This document shows, piece after piece, positions 11,901 through 24,700 of a stretch of 64,000 nt of DNA; the stretch's first letter is position 1; every line of letters starts with the position of its first letter. Under the pieces are notes generated by a model. That model was not told where the DNA came from. It did no database searches and saw only the letters and a program-made list of their open reading frames with translations. The translations under genes and the position numbers were made by a program. The DNA is from Melieria omissa (Eukaryota > Arthropoda > Insecta > Diptera > Ulidiidae), in the NCBI GenBank assembly GCA_963971225.1, contig OZ020267.1:153007920-153071919 (forward strand), read 5' to 3'.

Positions 11901-14900
11901 ATACATCTGCGAGACCATCACGTAAAAGTGGTTTATGTCGGATTGGATGAGCATGCGGCCAAGTTGTTGTTGGAAGTAGCGGTTGCACCGAGCGTTGCTG
12001 CTGCTACCGCTGGGAATGACGTGAGCGAGCCTTGGCTTTGGCATCAGCAGTGAACGGCGATTGCAACTCGCAGCGCCAGCACCAACACCGACACCGGCGT
12101 TGGTAATTGTTTGTATCGAAAGACACATTGTGCATGGAAGTCTTTGGGCTGCATGTTACATTATGCACTTTTTGATTTTTTTGTTTTTGTATAAAGAAAA
12201 TCAAATCTATTATTTATACAATAAATAAATGTGCAGGCTTGCAGGCGTTGTCGTGGGGCACTTTCGATTTTGTGCATTAATTTCGATGCGAAACTCATGG
12301 GAGATTTATGATTCAATAGAAAAATGCAATAGCAAAATTGTGAAAATGAAAACAACACAAAGCAAGGAAAGGAATTTGGCAAAAATTCAAATCGTTCGGG
12401 GCACTTGCAGCAATGATTCGAGGTGAATGCTCAACTCAAATTATGCTCCTAATTACCATAATTAATGTCGACGTTTATGGCGTCAACCGAAAGAGGGGTT
12501 GTGGTTGTGTGTGTGGCTGTATTTTCCCCAACTTAAGTAATTGGCCTTTCTTGCGTTGACGCGGGAGTTTTTACATCAGTTCAGTTAAGTTCACGTCGTC
12601 ACCGTTCAGCGTTGATGGCGACGTCTGCACGTCTTCCCACGTAATCACAACCAGGTTCAAACAGTTGCTGTTGACCCCTGCCAACTCGAAACCGATTTGC
12701 TGCGCAACGCTCCGCGCTTCACACGCTCAGCCAGCCACCGAAAAAACAAAGATCCACTTTTCGGAAAGCCCCGCAAATGCGAGCGCCGCTTCGGCAACGC
12801 TCTGCATTGCGGCTGTTAGATGGAGTGTGTTAACTGCTTAGGCTGAGATGTTTTGAATTACCGACAGTTAACCGTTACTTACTACGCGCGTCCGCAGCTA
12901 TTCGTCGGCGCGCGAACCGTTGTTTCTCGAGCCAGCAATTAACAGGCATCCATAAAACAACTGCCCAGCGGTTGAACCCTCTTTCGAATTTCCATTCGGA
13001 GGTGAAAAGGTGTTGGCCCCCTTTTACTTTAGAGTGTCGGAAAATTAAATACAACGAAACCCATTGAACCCGAAATTAAAAGCGGCGAGCTTATAGCTTG
13101 TTGAATGTAAATGTTTGGAAATTGCACCAGACGCGGGCTAACTGCCGCAATAAAAGGTGCCACGGTTCGGTAACTTTCTTTCAAACGTGCGACTGAAAGT
13201 GTTCTTTCATCTTAATTAACGCTACTTCCAGCTACCATCGGCCAGTTATAAAAACCAAATCGAGCTCGCTCGCAGTGTTGGCGCGCTGTGGGCAGCGGCT
13301 TGGCGGACCCCATTACCAACTCCCCATTGACCTATTTGCGCTTCAACGGAGGCCGCGGCCGACACCGTCACTGATGCTGTGGCGTTGCGGTTTCCGGCTT
13401 GAGTGGCTTCTCGTCTGCTCCCTTTCGCTCAGCGCTTCATGAAGCTCTTTCGTACCTTCTGATTGCCATTTAATAGCAGGAAGCCGCGTGCTACCAGCTT
13501 CTGCCACACAAATAAGCGCTCAACACGTATGTAAATCTGTATGGGTCCAGGCCGTTCTATATTTTTCAGCGACACGGCTAATTTATGCTGCTGTTTGCTT
13601 TCGGCGGCGTTTCAAGAACATCTCGCCGTCAACATGGTGTGTGCTTGGCCTCTGACAATTTTGATTTCTCTAATTTCAATAGTTTGCCTTTGCCTAAGTT
13701 CGGCGTTGGCAAATCATCGCTGATATTTCTAATTAAAGTTTGCGCAGTTAGTTGCTTCCTTCGTGCGTCTCCCGCTGACTGTGGCTTTTGTGCGCCGACA
13801 ACATCTGCCGCTGCTATTTACGGTTGATTATGCATGTCAGGCGCATTGCCCGCGACTAACATGACGGCTGACGGCCCGCCGCGGTGCTGATAAGCAAATT
13901 GGTATCATTTCGGCATTATCAGCGGTTTGGAGGCCCACATGCTGCAGCAATTGGCAAACAGTCACCAATCGACATGCAAATGACGAGTCAATTGCCGTTT
14001 ACTATTTTCGGTGGATACACACTGGCGGCGAGTGGCATCAGTCCATTCGCGCCGCCATCATTTGCCACATTTTAATTAATGGTTGGATGTGAGGTCTTAT
14101 TGAAATTTGATGGCCGAAGCGCATGTATTCATCGCTATGAGATTCGAAAAAATCAGCAAGGAAAATTAACGAAACTTATGAAGTGGTAAATTATATAGTC
14201 GAGACTAGTTTAATTGCCTTGAAGCTCAGCGCACTGTAATTAACACATACATAAATACATACATACTTACATATGTAACAGTGATAGCGCCCACATCTTA
14301 GCAGAAATAAAAAACCTAATAAAGGTCGTCACATGTAGGCAACATAATTAATTAACAGTTTTCTTAACACAGAAGAAACGACGAATTTGTTTGCGCGACT
14401 GGCGCGGAAGCATAAATCTTCTGCATCGGCCAATACTCTGTCCACATTTCACTTCTTGTAACCCAAAAATTAGTTTTTCCTAAAATTTCCAATAGCATGA
14501 TTAATATTGTTATAGCCCATTATTTATTTTCTAATAATTTTCCACTGATTTGCTACAAGTGAAACCCAACATGAACTTTTGATCATTGAGCCATTTTCAC
14601 ACAAATGCATTTTTACCAAAACTTATCGCTTTCTTTCTGACACTGATCAAACAATTTAATTAGAGAGCGTTCCTAAAGCTAATGAATTTGTGATACACAA
14701 ACACACACACACACACACAACAAAATTTTAAATTTAACACTCACCTGTTTAATGAAATTGAAATGCTGCATTGCTAAACGGATGATTTATGGTTTTAACA
14801 TTTAAGTTTCGTTCGCTGTAGTGTTTAGTTGAAAATATTACGAATATGTTTTTACATATGTATATACATAGGTTTATACAATTGGATCAAGTCTTGCAGT

Positions 14901-16767
14901 TTGTGTTTTTGTGATGCAAAGCGTAGTTTTGTTTTAGTTATTGCAAACAAATTTACCGTTGATTCTGTAAAAAAATATGATGAAGGCAGGCAAATAAGAC
15001 ACTGAGATGGCGATTTTATGCCGGTTGCATTGAGGCACTGAAGATGGCTCAAGTCACGTTGCGCTGTGATAAAAACGTTTATCGTTGCATTCAACCTCAA
15101 TTGAATCAGTTTTGATGTTCGCCAAACACTGCCGGCGACTGCAAATCAATCGGAGCGACTATTCACTGAAACTGAATTTTCTAACCAACAAGAAACTAAA
15201 ACTTGTTGGCCCAACTAAATTGTTGTTTTTTCTGGCTCTCATAAAGCATCAAGCAGCAATGTCACTCGCCGGCAACGTTTCGGTTTGTGATGACGGAAAT
15301 GATTCACTATTAACGTGTTTATTGTGCAGCGCAATCAGCACAATTCTTTGTTCAACTTCCAGCGAAACACACGCACGCCGCTTGTTCGAGCCTAATCAGA
15401 TCCACTTGTTGCGGCGCCCGCTGGTGGTCGGCGTGAAAATTTGCGTAGCGCTAAAACGCTGCTGTATTACTTGGCCGTCTGTACGTTAGCTTTTCGGACA
15501 ACACGATGCACGCGTGAAATTTAATTCGAAACTGAATGCGATGTGAGCGAACTTCGGCAATTTGAAACCTAAACTCAAACCCCCCATTGCCAACGCTGCC
15601 GCCATCAGCAGCGGCCGCATCGCCGTCGCTCATGTGCCCGTGTGTCCGAAATGAAATGGTTTTCTTTCATTTAGTGTTGTTGTTACTGCTTTTGTTATTG
15701 TTGTCATTATTGTTATGTTGTTGTTGGGTTGGCTTATTGGTTGGCTGGCTCTCTGTTAGTGGTACTTCTGCGCTGCCGCCCTGTTTTGGTTACTGTAGTT
15801 CTGTTGTGGTTGCTATTGTTGTTGTTTTAGTTCATAATAGAATGTCGGTGGGCAGGTACATAGTAAAAACATAAATATATGTACATATGTATAAACACGC
15901 TCAAACGTTAACAGTGTGTTGGTGTAGAGTCGGCCGTTTTTGGCGGAAAATTATTATAGTTATTATAAAATTGTTTTATTTTGATTTTTGCGTTAGAGAG
16001 TTTATTTAAATGGCCGCGCAAGAAGCACTTGGCAGCTCAACTTTGCTACCAGCTTACTTTTTCCTGAGTGTTTGTGAACTTTTATAACAACTACCGCTGA
16101 AAGTCAGCTCAACTAGACTTAACTACTTAGTACTTAGTTCTTGACAAACACATTTAGAAACACTTTCAACCAGCAGCTACGTTAATCGACAGTGTCCACA
16201 AGGCCTTCTGCTAACATGTGCAATCCCGAAAGTCAGTTTTCCAGGTTTTTCGTTTTACCTTTTCTTTGTGCAAGTAAAATTGAGCAGTGTAAAAGGGTGT
16301 CTGTGCTCGCATAAAAGTTGAATCCCGATGCCGTTGAACGCATTTGACATTGCCTCAACCTGAGCGGCGGCCGCGGAGCGTTGCCTCATCTTTTCTGTTT
16401 CCCTCCCTTGTTTTGGCCTTTACATTGTGGTAATTATACTTTTTGTGGGCCTCACGCTCGCTTCGCAGTCTCTCTTTTTGTCGTACACTTGTCAGCCTTA
16501 AACGGCGCGCGCTTGCGCAGCCGATGAGGAATGTGTTCGACGCAGAGGCGCTCATGCGTAGATCCAGTGCGACAGTGCGAACGACACGCACAGGTATGCA
16601 GTTTGCGAAGGGTTCGAATACAGACATTTATTTTGGTTTTGTTTTTAATTTTACTTTTTAATTTTTACTTTTTTAAAGCCCTTTAGTAATGGCGTATATA
16701 ATCCGCATCTATTAAAAAAAAAATACAGTTCTAAAAGCATTGTTTACATATTACGCCCCTTGTTAGT
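8947..16767. other. Long gene-poor stretch between quail and mEFTs
   Basis: I see no frame here with splice-consistent, protein-like content; the longer open frames are low-complexity or overlap antisense frames of equal length. Probable contents are quail 5' UTR/enhancer DNA and flanking regulatory DNA. There is a short CA run near 14701 and a TATA-like TATAAAAA at 13247-13254. GC-richer patches at 9560-9900, 12700-13400 and 15590-15640 could be regulatory. Confidence 0.4.
13247..13254 (+). promoter_or_regulatory. TATA-like element without an assigned gene
   Basis: TATAAAAA is followed about 25 bases later by GCAGTGTT, a loose match to a fly initiator. No coding region starts nearby on this strand, so it could be chance, a noncoding-RNA promoter, or the start of a 5' exon spliced elsewhere. 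Confidence 0.2.
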
Positions 16768-17806
16768 TCAATTGCTTTGCTTCGCTTGCTCCAAGAAGTC
16801 GTTCTTTGTTGCCTCGCCGCACTCGAAGCGCTGATAATCGATGACGTTCACATTGCTCTCCCGCAGCACTTCGCCCACCGTCACTTCCGCATCGAGCAGA
16901 TACTCCTGATGTATGAGACACGTTTCATCGTCCTTGTTCGCAGTGGGCGTATCCTTGCCCACTTCACCGATTTTCGCCGGATTCATTCCGACAATGTGTT
17001 GGCACAGATTCTTCTTGAGCTCCTCATCCATGGCTTCGCCACGAAATGCCACTATTGTACCGTATTTGCCCATCTGTGTGGTGTTCATCGGCACAGGCTG
17101 GGCAGGCGCCGGATGCGCGTAGCCCGACAACTGCAGTTCATTATTGGTTTTAAAGCAAATGGCGCGTCTGATGGAGGCATTTTCGCCCACGGTGCCAATC
17201 AGCAGCGCCAGGTGATCGCCGAGCGTTTTACCATCGGCGGTGCGTAGATTTTTCAGCGCCTCCGCCTCGAAGCCCAGCTGCAGAGTGCTTAAACGTTAAT
17301 CGGTGCATACTCCTAGTTATGTATGAATGTTTTACCTTCCACAAATCGCCGTCAAAGTCTGTCATCTCAGTGTATTTGGCACAGATACGCGATGTGTGGT
17401 CGACAAAGTTTCGGAAATGTTCATTGCGTGCCACAAAATCCGTCTCACAATTGACCTCGACCATGGCGCCAATGTTGCCGTGAATGAGCACGCCCACCAG
17501 ACCCTGCGCTGTTGTGCGTTCGGCCAGTTTGGTCGCCTTGGACCAGCCCATACTCTGTGCTTGCTCATTCAACCACTTTTCCGCCTGTATGAACCAATGT
17601 AACAATCAATTAGCTCAAACTGCGCTCTATCCACATTAAATTGCACGTACCGAATTGATGTCGTTGTTGTGCAGCTCCAGTGCCTTCTTGCAGTTGGCGA
17701 ATGTGTAGCCGGTTTTCTTGCGCAGTGCAGCCAGCGCGCTCTTCTCGGCACCGGCCAATACCAGCCGCGTGGTGTGGAATGCGCGTGTGAATTGCTGCAG
17801 CAACAT
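16768..17806 (-). CDS. mEFTs: Mitochondrial translation elongation factor Ts
   Basis: Three exons on the minus strand (17806-17651, 17584-17336, 17277-16768), all joined in phase 0, encode about 304 residues and end with TGA. The N-terminus, [19 protein letters not shown], is a typical mitochondrial targeting sequence. A UBA-like domain follows ([20 protein letters not shown]), then the EF-Ts core motif [14 protein letters not shown], which contacts EF-Tu. EF-Ts recycles EF-Tu from GDP to GTP in the mitochondrial matrix. Longer open frame exists upstream of the chosen ATG, but only from a TTG and without targeting character. The gene is head to head with Dhc36C, 954 bp apart. Confidence 0.95.
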
Positions 17807-18760
17807 TGCGGCACAAATACGACAATCTCGATTGAACAAAAGTGGGGCCTGGTGTTGTCGCAGCGGCTTGTGGAACCGCACCTGTTGCAATCGTTCGACA
17901 CGTGCGAAAGCTGCCAAGGAAACCGGAGAATTTTCTGTTTATTAGTCAAAAATAATACTCAATTCGAACTAAACGAAGCGAGAATTAGAAAAATCAATTC
18001 AAAATAAACAGCGCCACGGGCAGATACAGCTAAAGCGCAGCTCTCATTGGACGAACTTCTGCTGGCGGCTCAATTGAAAATTTTTATATTTATTGTGTGA
18101 AAAATCGAGCTGAACTCGGAGTTGGACTGCACGAAATTTTGGAAAATCGCCGTTGTGCGGGTAAGATGCACGTTTAAAATTTATATGAATAAAAAAAGCC
18201 GGCTTTTATTACTTGCCCCACGGAGATCTCCTTGGCTGGTTGCACAATACAATGTGATGTATGCTAATTGGAATGACAGGCGCAAGAGAAATCGCAATGA
18301 CAACGAACAGTGTCGCCAATTGTGGAGTCGTGTCAGAAACTGACAACTAGATGGCGCTACAAAACAACAGAGTGGTGCGACTGCGAATTAAGTAAACTTA
18401 AAACCAAAGTATTCATAGAAAGCGCACAAATGCGATATCGTGTTCGAGATGCTCTTGTCCGCTTATCTTGTGCTACTCAGAGTAGTCCTGGAGGCTAACA
18501 TTTCTGACTTTATGAACTTTGGCAATTTGTTATTGCACTCTGATGGTTAGCTCCTCCATGTTAAGAGGTTGGCATGACGCAGCACCGAAAAATCAAAAAG
18601 CTCCATTTTACTCATTTTAATTACACAAAAAACGAAAAAGTGCAACGAAGTTTTAAGACTTTTCTTGTTTTCGTTTTGATCACCGAAAAGATTTATTCTT
18701 GGCTTGCGACAATTTTCTACCAGCATTTTTTTGATTTGCTATTCTAGTCAACCACTCAAT
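17807..18760. promoter_or_regulatory. Shared upstream region of mEFTs and Dhc36C
   Basis: Nearly 1 kb lies between two divergent start codons with no coding region of its own. It must contain the mEFTs promoter and at least the proximal upstream DNA of Dhc36C. I see no convincing TATA box for either gene. Confidence 0.45.
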
Positions 18761-21700
18761 ATGTCGGAGCCCAAGCCGACCACCTCCACGGGTGCGGTCA
18801 AACGACCATGTTCCAAATTCGAAATGGTCTACAAGCGCCCGAAGCCGGATATACTGGAGGGCATTTTAAGGTCGAAGGCGAACCCGGGGCACAAGTCGCG
18901 TCGCCTCTGGTATGAGCTCAACATGCCTGAGTGCACCAGCTCAATATTGGACGGCAAGATGCTCTCCACTTCGCTACCCGACAGCCTGCTTTGCCACACC
19001 AAGGAGATGCGCTCCAAGCAGCGCGGACCACGCAAGAAAAAGGAAAGTGAGTGTCATCCGATGCGATTAGAAATGCACACATATACACACACACACGTTC
19101 TAACGAATGGTCAAATGGAAGTGCAGAATACTTTCATGGTATTCTATGAATGTTGTTGTTGGTTCGCTTATTGTTATAAGTACTGTTATGATTCCCCAGA
19201 GGTGCGCACCTACATGGATATGCGACTGGAGCGCGAAGATTTCCGCCGCAAATTGGTGCAGTTAATTGCCTGCAAAGACGACGAGATCGACACAGATGAA
19301 AATATATTTCCGAACCGCGACGAGAAGGAGGTGCTGCGCTACTACTACTACATCAAGCACGGCATCGACACGATCCATGTGGCGCCGATGGCCAGTCGGG
19401 TGCTGAATAGGTGAGCGTGCCCGGGTGCGCGGCCACGAGTCGATTTATCGGTACTTAACTTTCCGCTTTGCATTTCGGAAATTCAGGATTAAAAAACTTA
19501 TACCGGCCGTGCTGAACAAGTGGAGCATCGAGCTCAACGATACCATAAGCGAAATACGGTCCGACTACACGTTCTCCATGAAGAAGGCCGTCATTGACTT
19601 TGTGCTAAATAACTCATTGCAAAGTTTGAAGGATGACAAGTCGGAAACATTGACACCGGAGCGTACGGAGGCGAATGCAATGTTCAATCGTTGGCGTTGG
19701 CGGTGAGTAGTTGAGTTGTGAAGAATAGAGCGGACTTAGGAAATATTATGTGTATGTATGTATGTCGAGTTAGGAATTTAAAAGCGCCAAGTATTCGTTA
19801 ACAAATCTGTTTATGTTTTTTTTTAATGTGGGAAAAAATCAAACGGAGGCTACGGTAGAGAATATTAGAAAATAATGCACTGGATTCGGTGTCAGAAAAA
19901 AATTGTTTTTATGAACCAGAACCATGCGGTAAAAGCGGAAGGGTATCCAGTTCGGCTAATTCTTTGGCGCATGAGCCGCATTCTATTGTTGCTATTTCCA
20001 TGATAAACAATTATCCATCATTGAACTATGTTTAATTGATGATTCAAATAATTCTAGCAGATTCATATAGCTTTGCAGAAACAAACAATGCCTTCTAAGT
20101 TCCTTCTACACTTTCTAGTTTGTCTCTAATCCATGTTTTCGCGTAGAACCAACACAATGCTTATCTTTATCTATCTAAATCGTGTGCTAGTCTTATGATT
20201 CCGTAATAGAAATCGTGAGCTATACCCATTCAGTGCCTGATATTCCATGGCGCATCGCGCGTGTAACATTTTATGGGCGGCACGACACTTCAGCCGCGTT
20301 TAGCCCCAAAAGTATTTAAGCCGCAACTGGCTGCTTGAACTGCACAGATCTGTTTGAGCTGCATTGTATAACTGCACGAAAAATGGAAACCATTCAACGC
20401 TTTGCTATAATTTGCGGTAAATATTCATTGCTCTTCGTGTCAGTCCACCAATAGTTATTCCGAGTGATTCTGTTGTTTTTTAGTTGCCGCAATCTTGTGG
20501 TTCGGCTTGGAGACCTATGGCATGCCGGATATGCCAGACTTCTGGAAGAAATCCCTTTTAACAGATGGCAAGTAGAGTGCTCTGGCTGTCGATCCGTACA
20601 GCGCGCTTCAGTGGGCTTCATTGGCGATTTTAAAGTAAATGTAAAGAAATTTGCAGTTTTTATGGAAAGCTTAAAAATTGAGTGCAAATAAAAAAGTCCA
20701 CAGGTTAATATAAATTTTGTGTTTTTGCTTTATGTAAGCGGAATATGAGACGAAAGGTACTGGAAAAAATTCATGTAAAAATGTTGAATCATTGTGTTGG
20801 TTTAGGTAGTAAAGTGGAATTAGGTCACAACGTTTGGACCCTTGTTTCGCATTTTCTTTGCCAGAAAATCAATTCCACGAACATTTGCGATTAAGAAAAC
20901 TGTACACTGAGAATTTCGTAAAGGCTCTGCTCAGTGGCGCACGCACGATTTTATTTCGGGGATGGCTTTTGTGTAAATTTTTTGAGAATAAAGTTTAGAT
21001 GTAGACAATTTTCCTCTTTCATTTGACACCCCTATATTCATCATTGCACAACCGCAAATATTTCAAAAAATGTTTTTGCTTTATGTAAGCGGAATATGAG
21101 ACGAAAGGTACTGGAAAAAATTCATGTAAAAATGTTGAATCATTGTGTTGGTTTAGGTAGTAAAGTGGAATTAGGTCACAACGTTTGGACCCTTGTTTCG
21201 CATTTTCTTTGCCAGAAAATCAATTCCACGAACATTTGCGATTAAGAAAACTGTACACTGAGAATTTCGTAAAGGCTCTGCTCAGTGGCGCACGCACGAT
21301 TTTATTTCGGGGATGGCTTTTGTGTAAATTTTTTGAGAATAAAGTTTAGATGTAGACAATTTTCCTCTTTCATTTGACACCCCTATATTCATCATTGCAC
21401 AACCGCAAATATTTCAAAAATTATTTGAAATGTGTATTTTTTTAATTTAAAAAGTCTTTTAAAAAGGACTTTGGGTCGGAAAATGAAAAACTGACTATGC
21501 CAGGTTACTATAAATGACCGCTAGTTTCACGCCCATATCAGCATTTGTATGGGTCTCGATAACAATTTTTTCACTCAGTCCATCATAATTTTGTAATTTT
21601 TCTTTCGATTCTTAATATTTGCACACATAATATATCTTTCATCTTAGATTTTTAAACCAAAGGCGATAATTTATTTTATATATAAAAAAAAACATTAGAA

Positions 21701-24700
21701 AATTTATGATTTTTGAAAATGGTCGAAAAATTCACTTGTTTACAAGTTTCACCGTCAGTAAGTTCTCCAAATCTCATCTGATTTGGACAATCAGTATATC
21801 TTTGGAAAGGCTAAGGTATTATCTTCTGATCTTCTCAGTTTGCGTTAGTCGGATGATTCGTTTACGAGATATGTGCTCATAACTGAAACAACGGAAAAAA
21901 TGGTTTTTCGAAGATTTTTCGAAAACGTTTCTTCCAAAAATTTGTTGATCTTCAGTTTTGTGTTCAGCGGCGCAAAGTAGGTCTAGAAAACACTTTTATT
22001 TTAGGTGCACTTTTTGTGTCGGGTAGTGCTGTTGATGATTGAATATATATGCGACGGCTATAAATTAAATTTCTGTACTATTTAAAAATTTTTCGGGGGG
22101 CGAACCACCCAAAAACCCTCCCTGGCGCGCCACTGGCTCTGCAAAAGAAGTACCGACTCGATAGCATGCCGCCCCGTCCATGTTCCAAGTATCATTAGAG
22201 TTGGGTTGCCTGCAATTTAGAAGTGCCTGAGGCCCCACAAATGCGAATCATACTAAAATTAAACTCGCTCACTCGCCCTAAAATGTAGGTTTAGAGTTGG
22301 AAGGGTGTGTAAGTTTTGAAGTCTGGGCCCAAAAATGGATTAGTAATATTTGTATGCGACTGTAAGGGGGTCCTGGTCCAGTTACACTGTGCTGAGTTGA
22401 TTAGGTGGCCGCATTTCATTTCACCTTAACGCCTGATTCACGGCGATCACAAATTTTTGACGCCCATCATTTGACATAGTCAAGCAACATCGAAACCTAC
22501 AGACACGCATTCCAATCGGGCTGCGTATGTGCAGTCGAGCGTGTGGGGGTGACGAAATTCTAAACTGGCAAACATGCAAATAAGCTCCGTGGAATGTGTG
22601 CATTTATGGCCAATGCAGAAGTGAAACCGAATGCCGAAATGGAATTCTTTTGAGTCATATCCACGCTAAAGGAAATAACTCAATCAAATAATTTAATATG
22701 TGAGGTATTCTCGCCATCTCACCGCCGCGCTGCTCCTGCCTTCATTATGCCGCACACACGAAATGAAAATGCAAAAATCCTGAAACGGCGAATGACAAAA
22801 AAAGGGGAGGCAAGAAATGCAAACAGAAATAATAAAAGCTTTTCAAACAAACCATGAAGCATGAAGAGTGCATTAAAGCGTATTTAAGACGCAGCAAAGG
22901 GAAAAATACGTTAACCACACTTTGGCTGCATGATATAGGGAAACGAATGCGCGTGTGTGTGTATGTGTGTGGGTGCGTCGCTGTGCTGTGGCGCCGAAGC
23001 CGAGGCCAGAGCTGAAGCTGGAGCTGGAGCTATGCGGTAAGCGGCAATGTTAGAGACTCTGGTGGCAGTGGTTGAGCTTGGCATTCGGTTGGTCTGGTTG
23101 GCAGCATTAGTGGAATGGGGCGCGAGCGGGGGTGGTTCGTGCAGGAAAAAGGATATGCTTAAAAATGAATTGGACTTGTTTTTGACACATAGCCGAGCTG
23201 GGGAAAGGAAAGTGTGTGGTGAAAAGGCAAAAGTCAGACGAACAGGACGGTGTGTTTGTAATTTATGACTCGAGTTCAGCTGCTCCTGGCTGGGGGGGCG
23301 GCATCAAAGCCCGGTTTATTAACTACTTAAGACAAATAAGTTATATCTGTTTGAACATAAATAAATAAATGATGAGCAACAACTTTGTTTTTAAGCATTT
23401 GTGTACTTGCATGCATTTCAGTTACGACGAAAACCGCTGTCGCATGAAGAAGACTCTGTTCTGCATACACCGGAGCGTTGCGAAAATCCTGGAACTGTGG
23501 AACGTCAAGTACAAGCAAATCGTCTTCGTCGACAGCAAAGAGCTCTCGCAGAAGGGGGAACCGTACGAGCTGTACGACTTCACGGTATGCTTCGGCCGAT
23601 CTCGCACTTGTTGCATGACTTGTGTGAAGAGCGGCTCAGAGTAAAGTTTCGACATTAACGTAATGAGCTCCATGACGCGTTGCAGGCGCGGATCCAGAAA
23701 AATATTTTTTCTGGGGGGGGGGGTTTTAAAAAGTAATTCTTTAATATTTATAAAATGCCTTTTAATTTGTATGTAGTTTTATAGTCGATCCAAATATTTC
23801 GGTCCAAAACCCCCTGGATCCGCCACTGACGCGTTGGGAGGGCGAACTGACCGGTTGGCCAATAATTTGGCATCTACCACTGGGGGTGTTAGTCTCTGAG
23901 GGAAATTATCGATTGAAGTCGATGCACATAGCACGTTTGTCTAAGCTTTTTCATTGTTCTTCAACCTTGTTCAGTACGTGTGCGGTCGTCAGATAGACAG
24001 CGTGAAGGATATGCTGGAGAAAGAGTGGTACGGCGAGATACACAACATACTGCTGCGCGCAACCAGGCGTGGTCTGCTGCCCGACATTCGAAAGAGGAAG
24101 CTGTTGCAGCGCTTTTACAATTGCGTCGCGGCCCTGATGACCCAGCAGCTGGAGGATATCTGCATACGCAGCTTGAAGGCCTTTGCTGACTTTGTGTGCG
24201 ACTTTGGCGTAAGCTAGCAAAACCTCTCGTAATGTTTGCCTTTCCACACTGATCTGCTCTCCACTCTCGCATTTGAAGAAATCCAATCCGGGGTTCAAAA
24301 TCGCACTAATACTGGAGCAGGAGGACACCATTGCCTTCAATCCGAATTTTGGCAAAGTGCAGAATGAGTTGATGCGCATCATCGAGTCGATTGGCCTGGC
24401 CGTGCTTCAGCTGCCGCGCGTCGAAAACAAGCTCTACACCGATCTGAAGGTTTCCGACCAGTTCTATCTGAATCCCGCCATACCCGAGTCCATAGTGGCG
24501 CAGGCGCGCAATCGTGTTTGTGCCATGCTGGAGGAGCAGCGCATCGGGCCCGAGTTGCGGTTGCAGGACTTTGACAAGTTTATCGACTTGATAAACGGCG
24601 TCGACACGGAACGCATCTCCAAGTTCATGGAGTCGGACCCACCGTTCGATGAGTACTGCGAAATGGTCCTCTCCTATCGCGTCAAAGAGAACGAAATTAT

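Larger units (their letters stand above)
19703..23421 (+). other. Large Dhc36C intron 3 with a nested gene and a transposon
   Basis: This 3.7-kb intron separates tail exons 3 and 4 and keeps phase across (CG|T). It holds the microprotein gene at 20383-20575, a 351-bp tandem duplication and a hAT-like element. I found no further dynein exon in it, but a small unrecognised tail exon cannot be excluded. Confidence 0.7.

Noticed and set aside
15085..15489. 134-codon plus-strand frame
   Set aside because: No recognisable domain; composition and codon choice are unlike the verified genes in this window.
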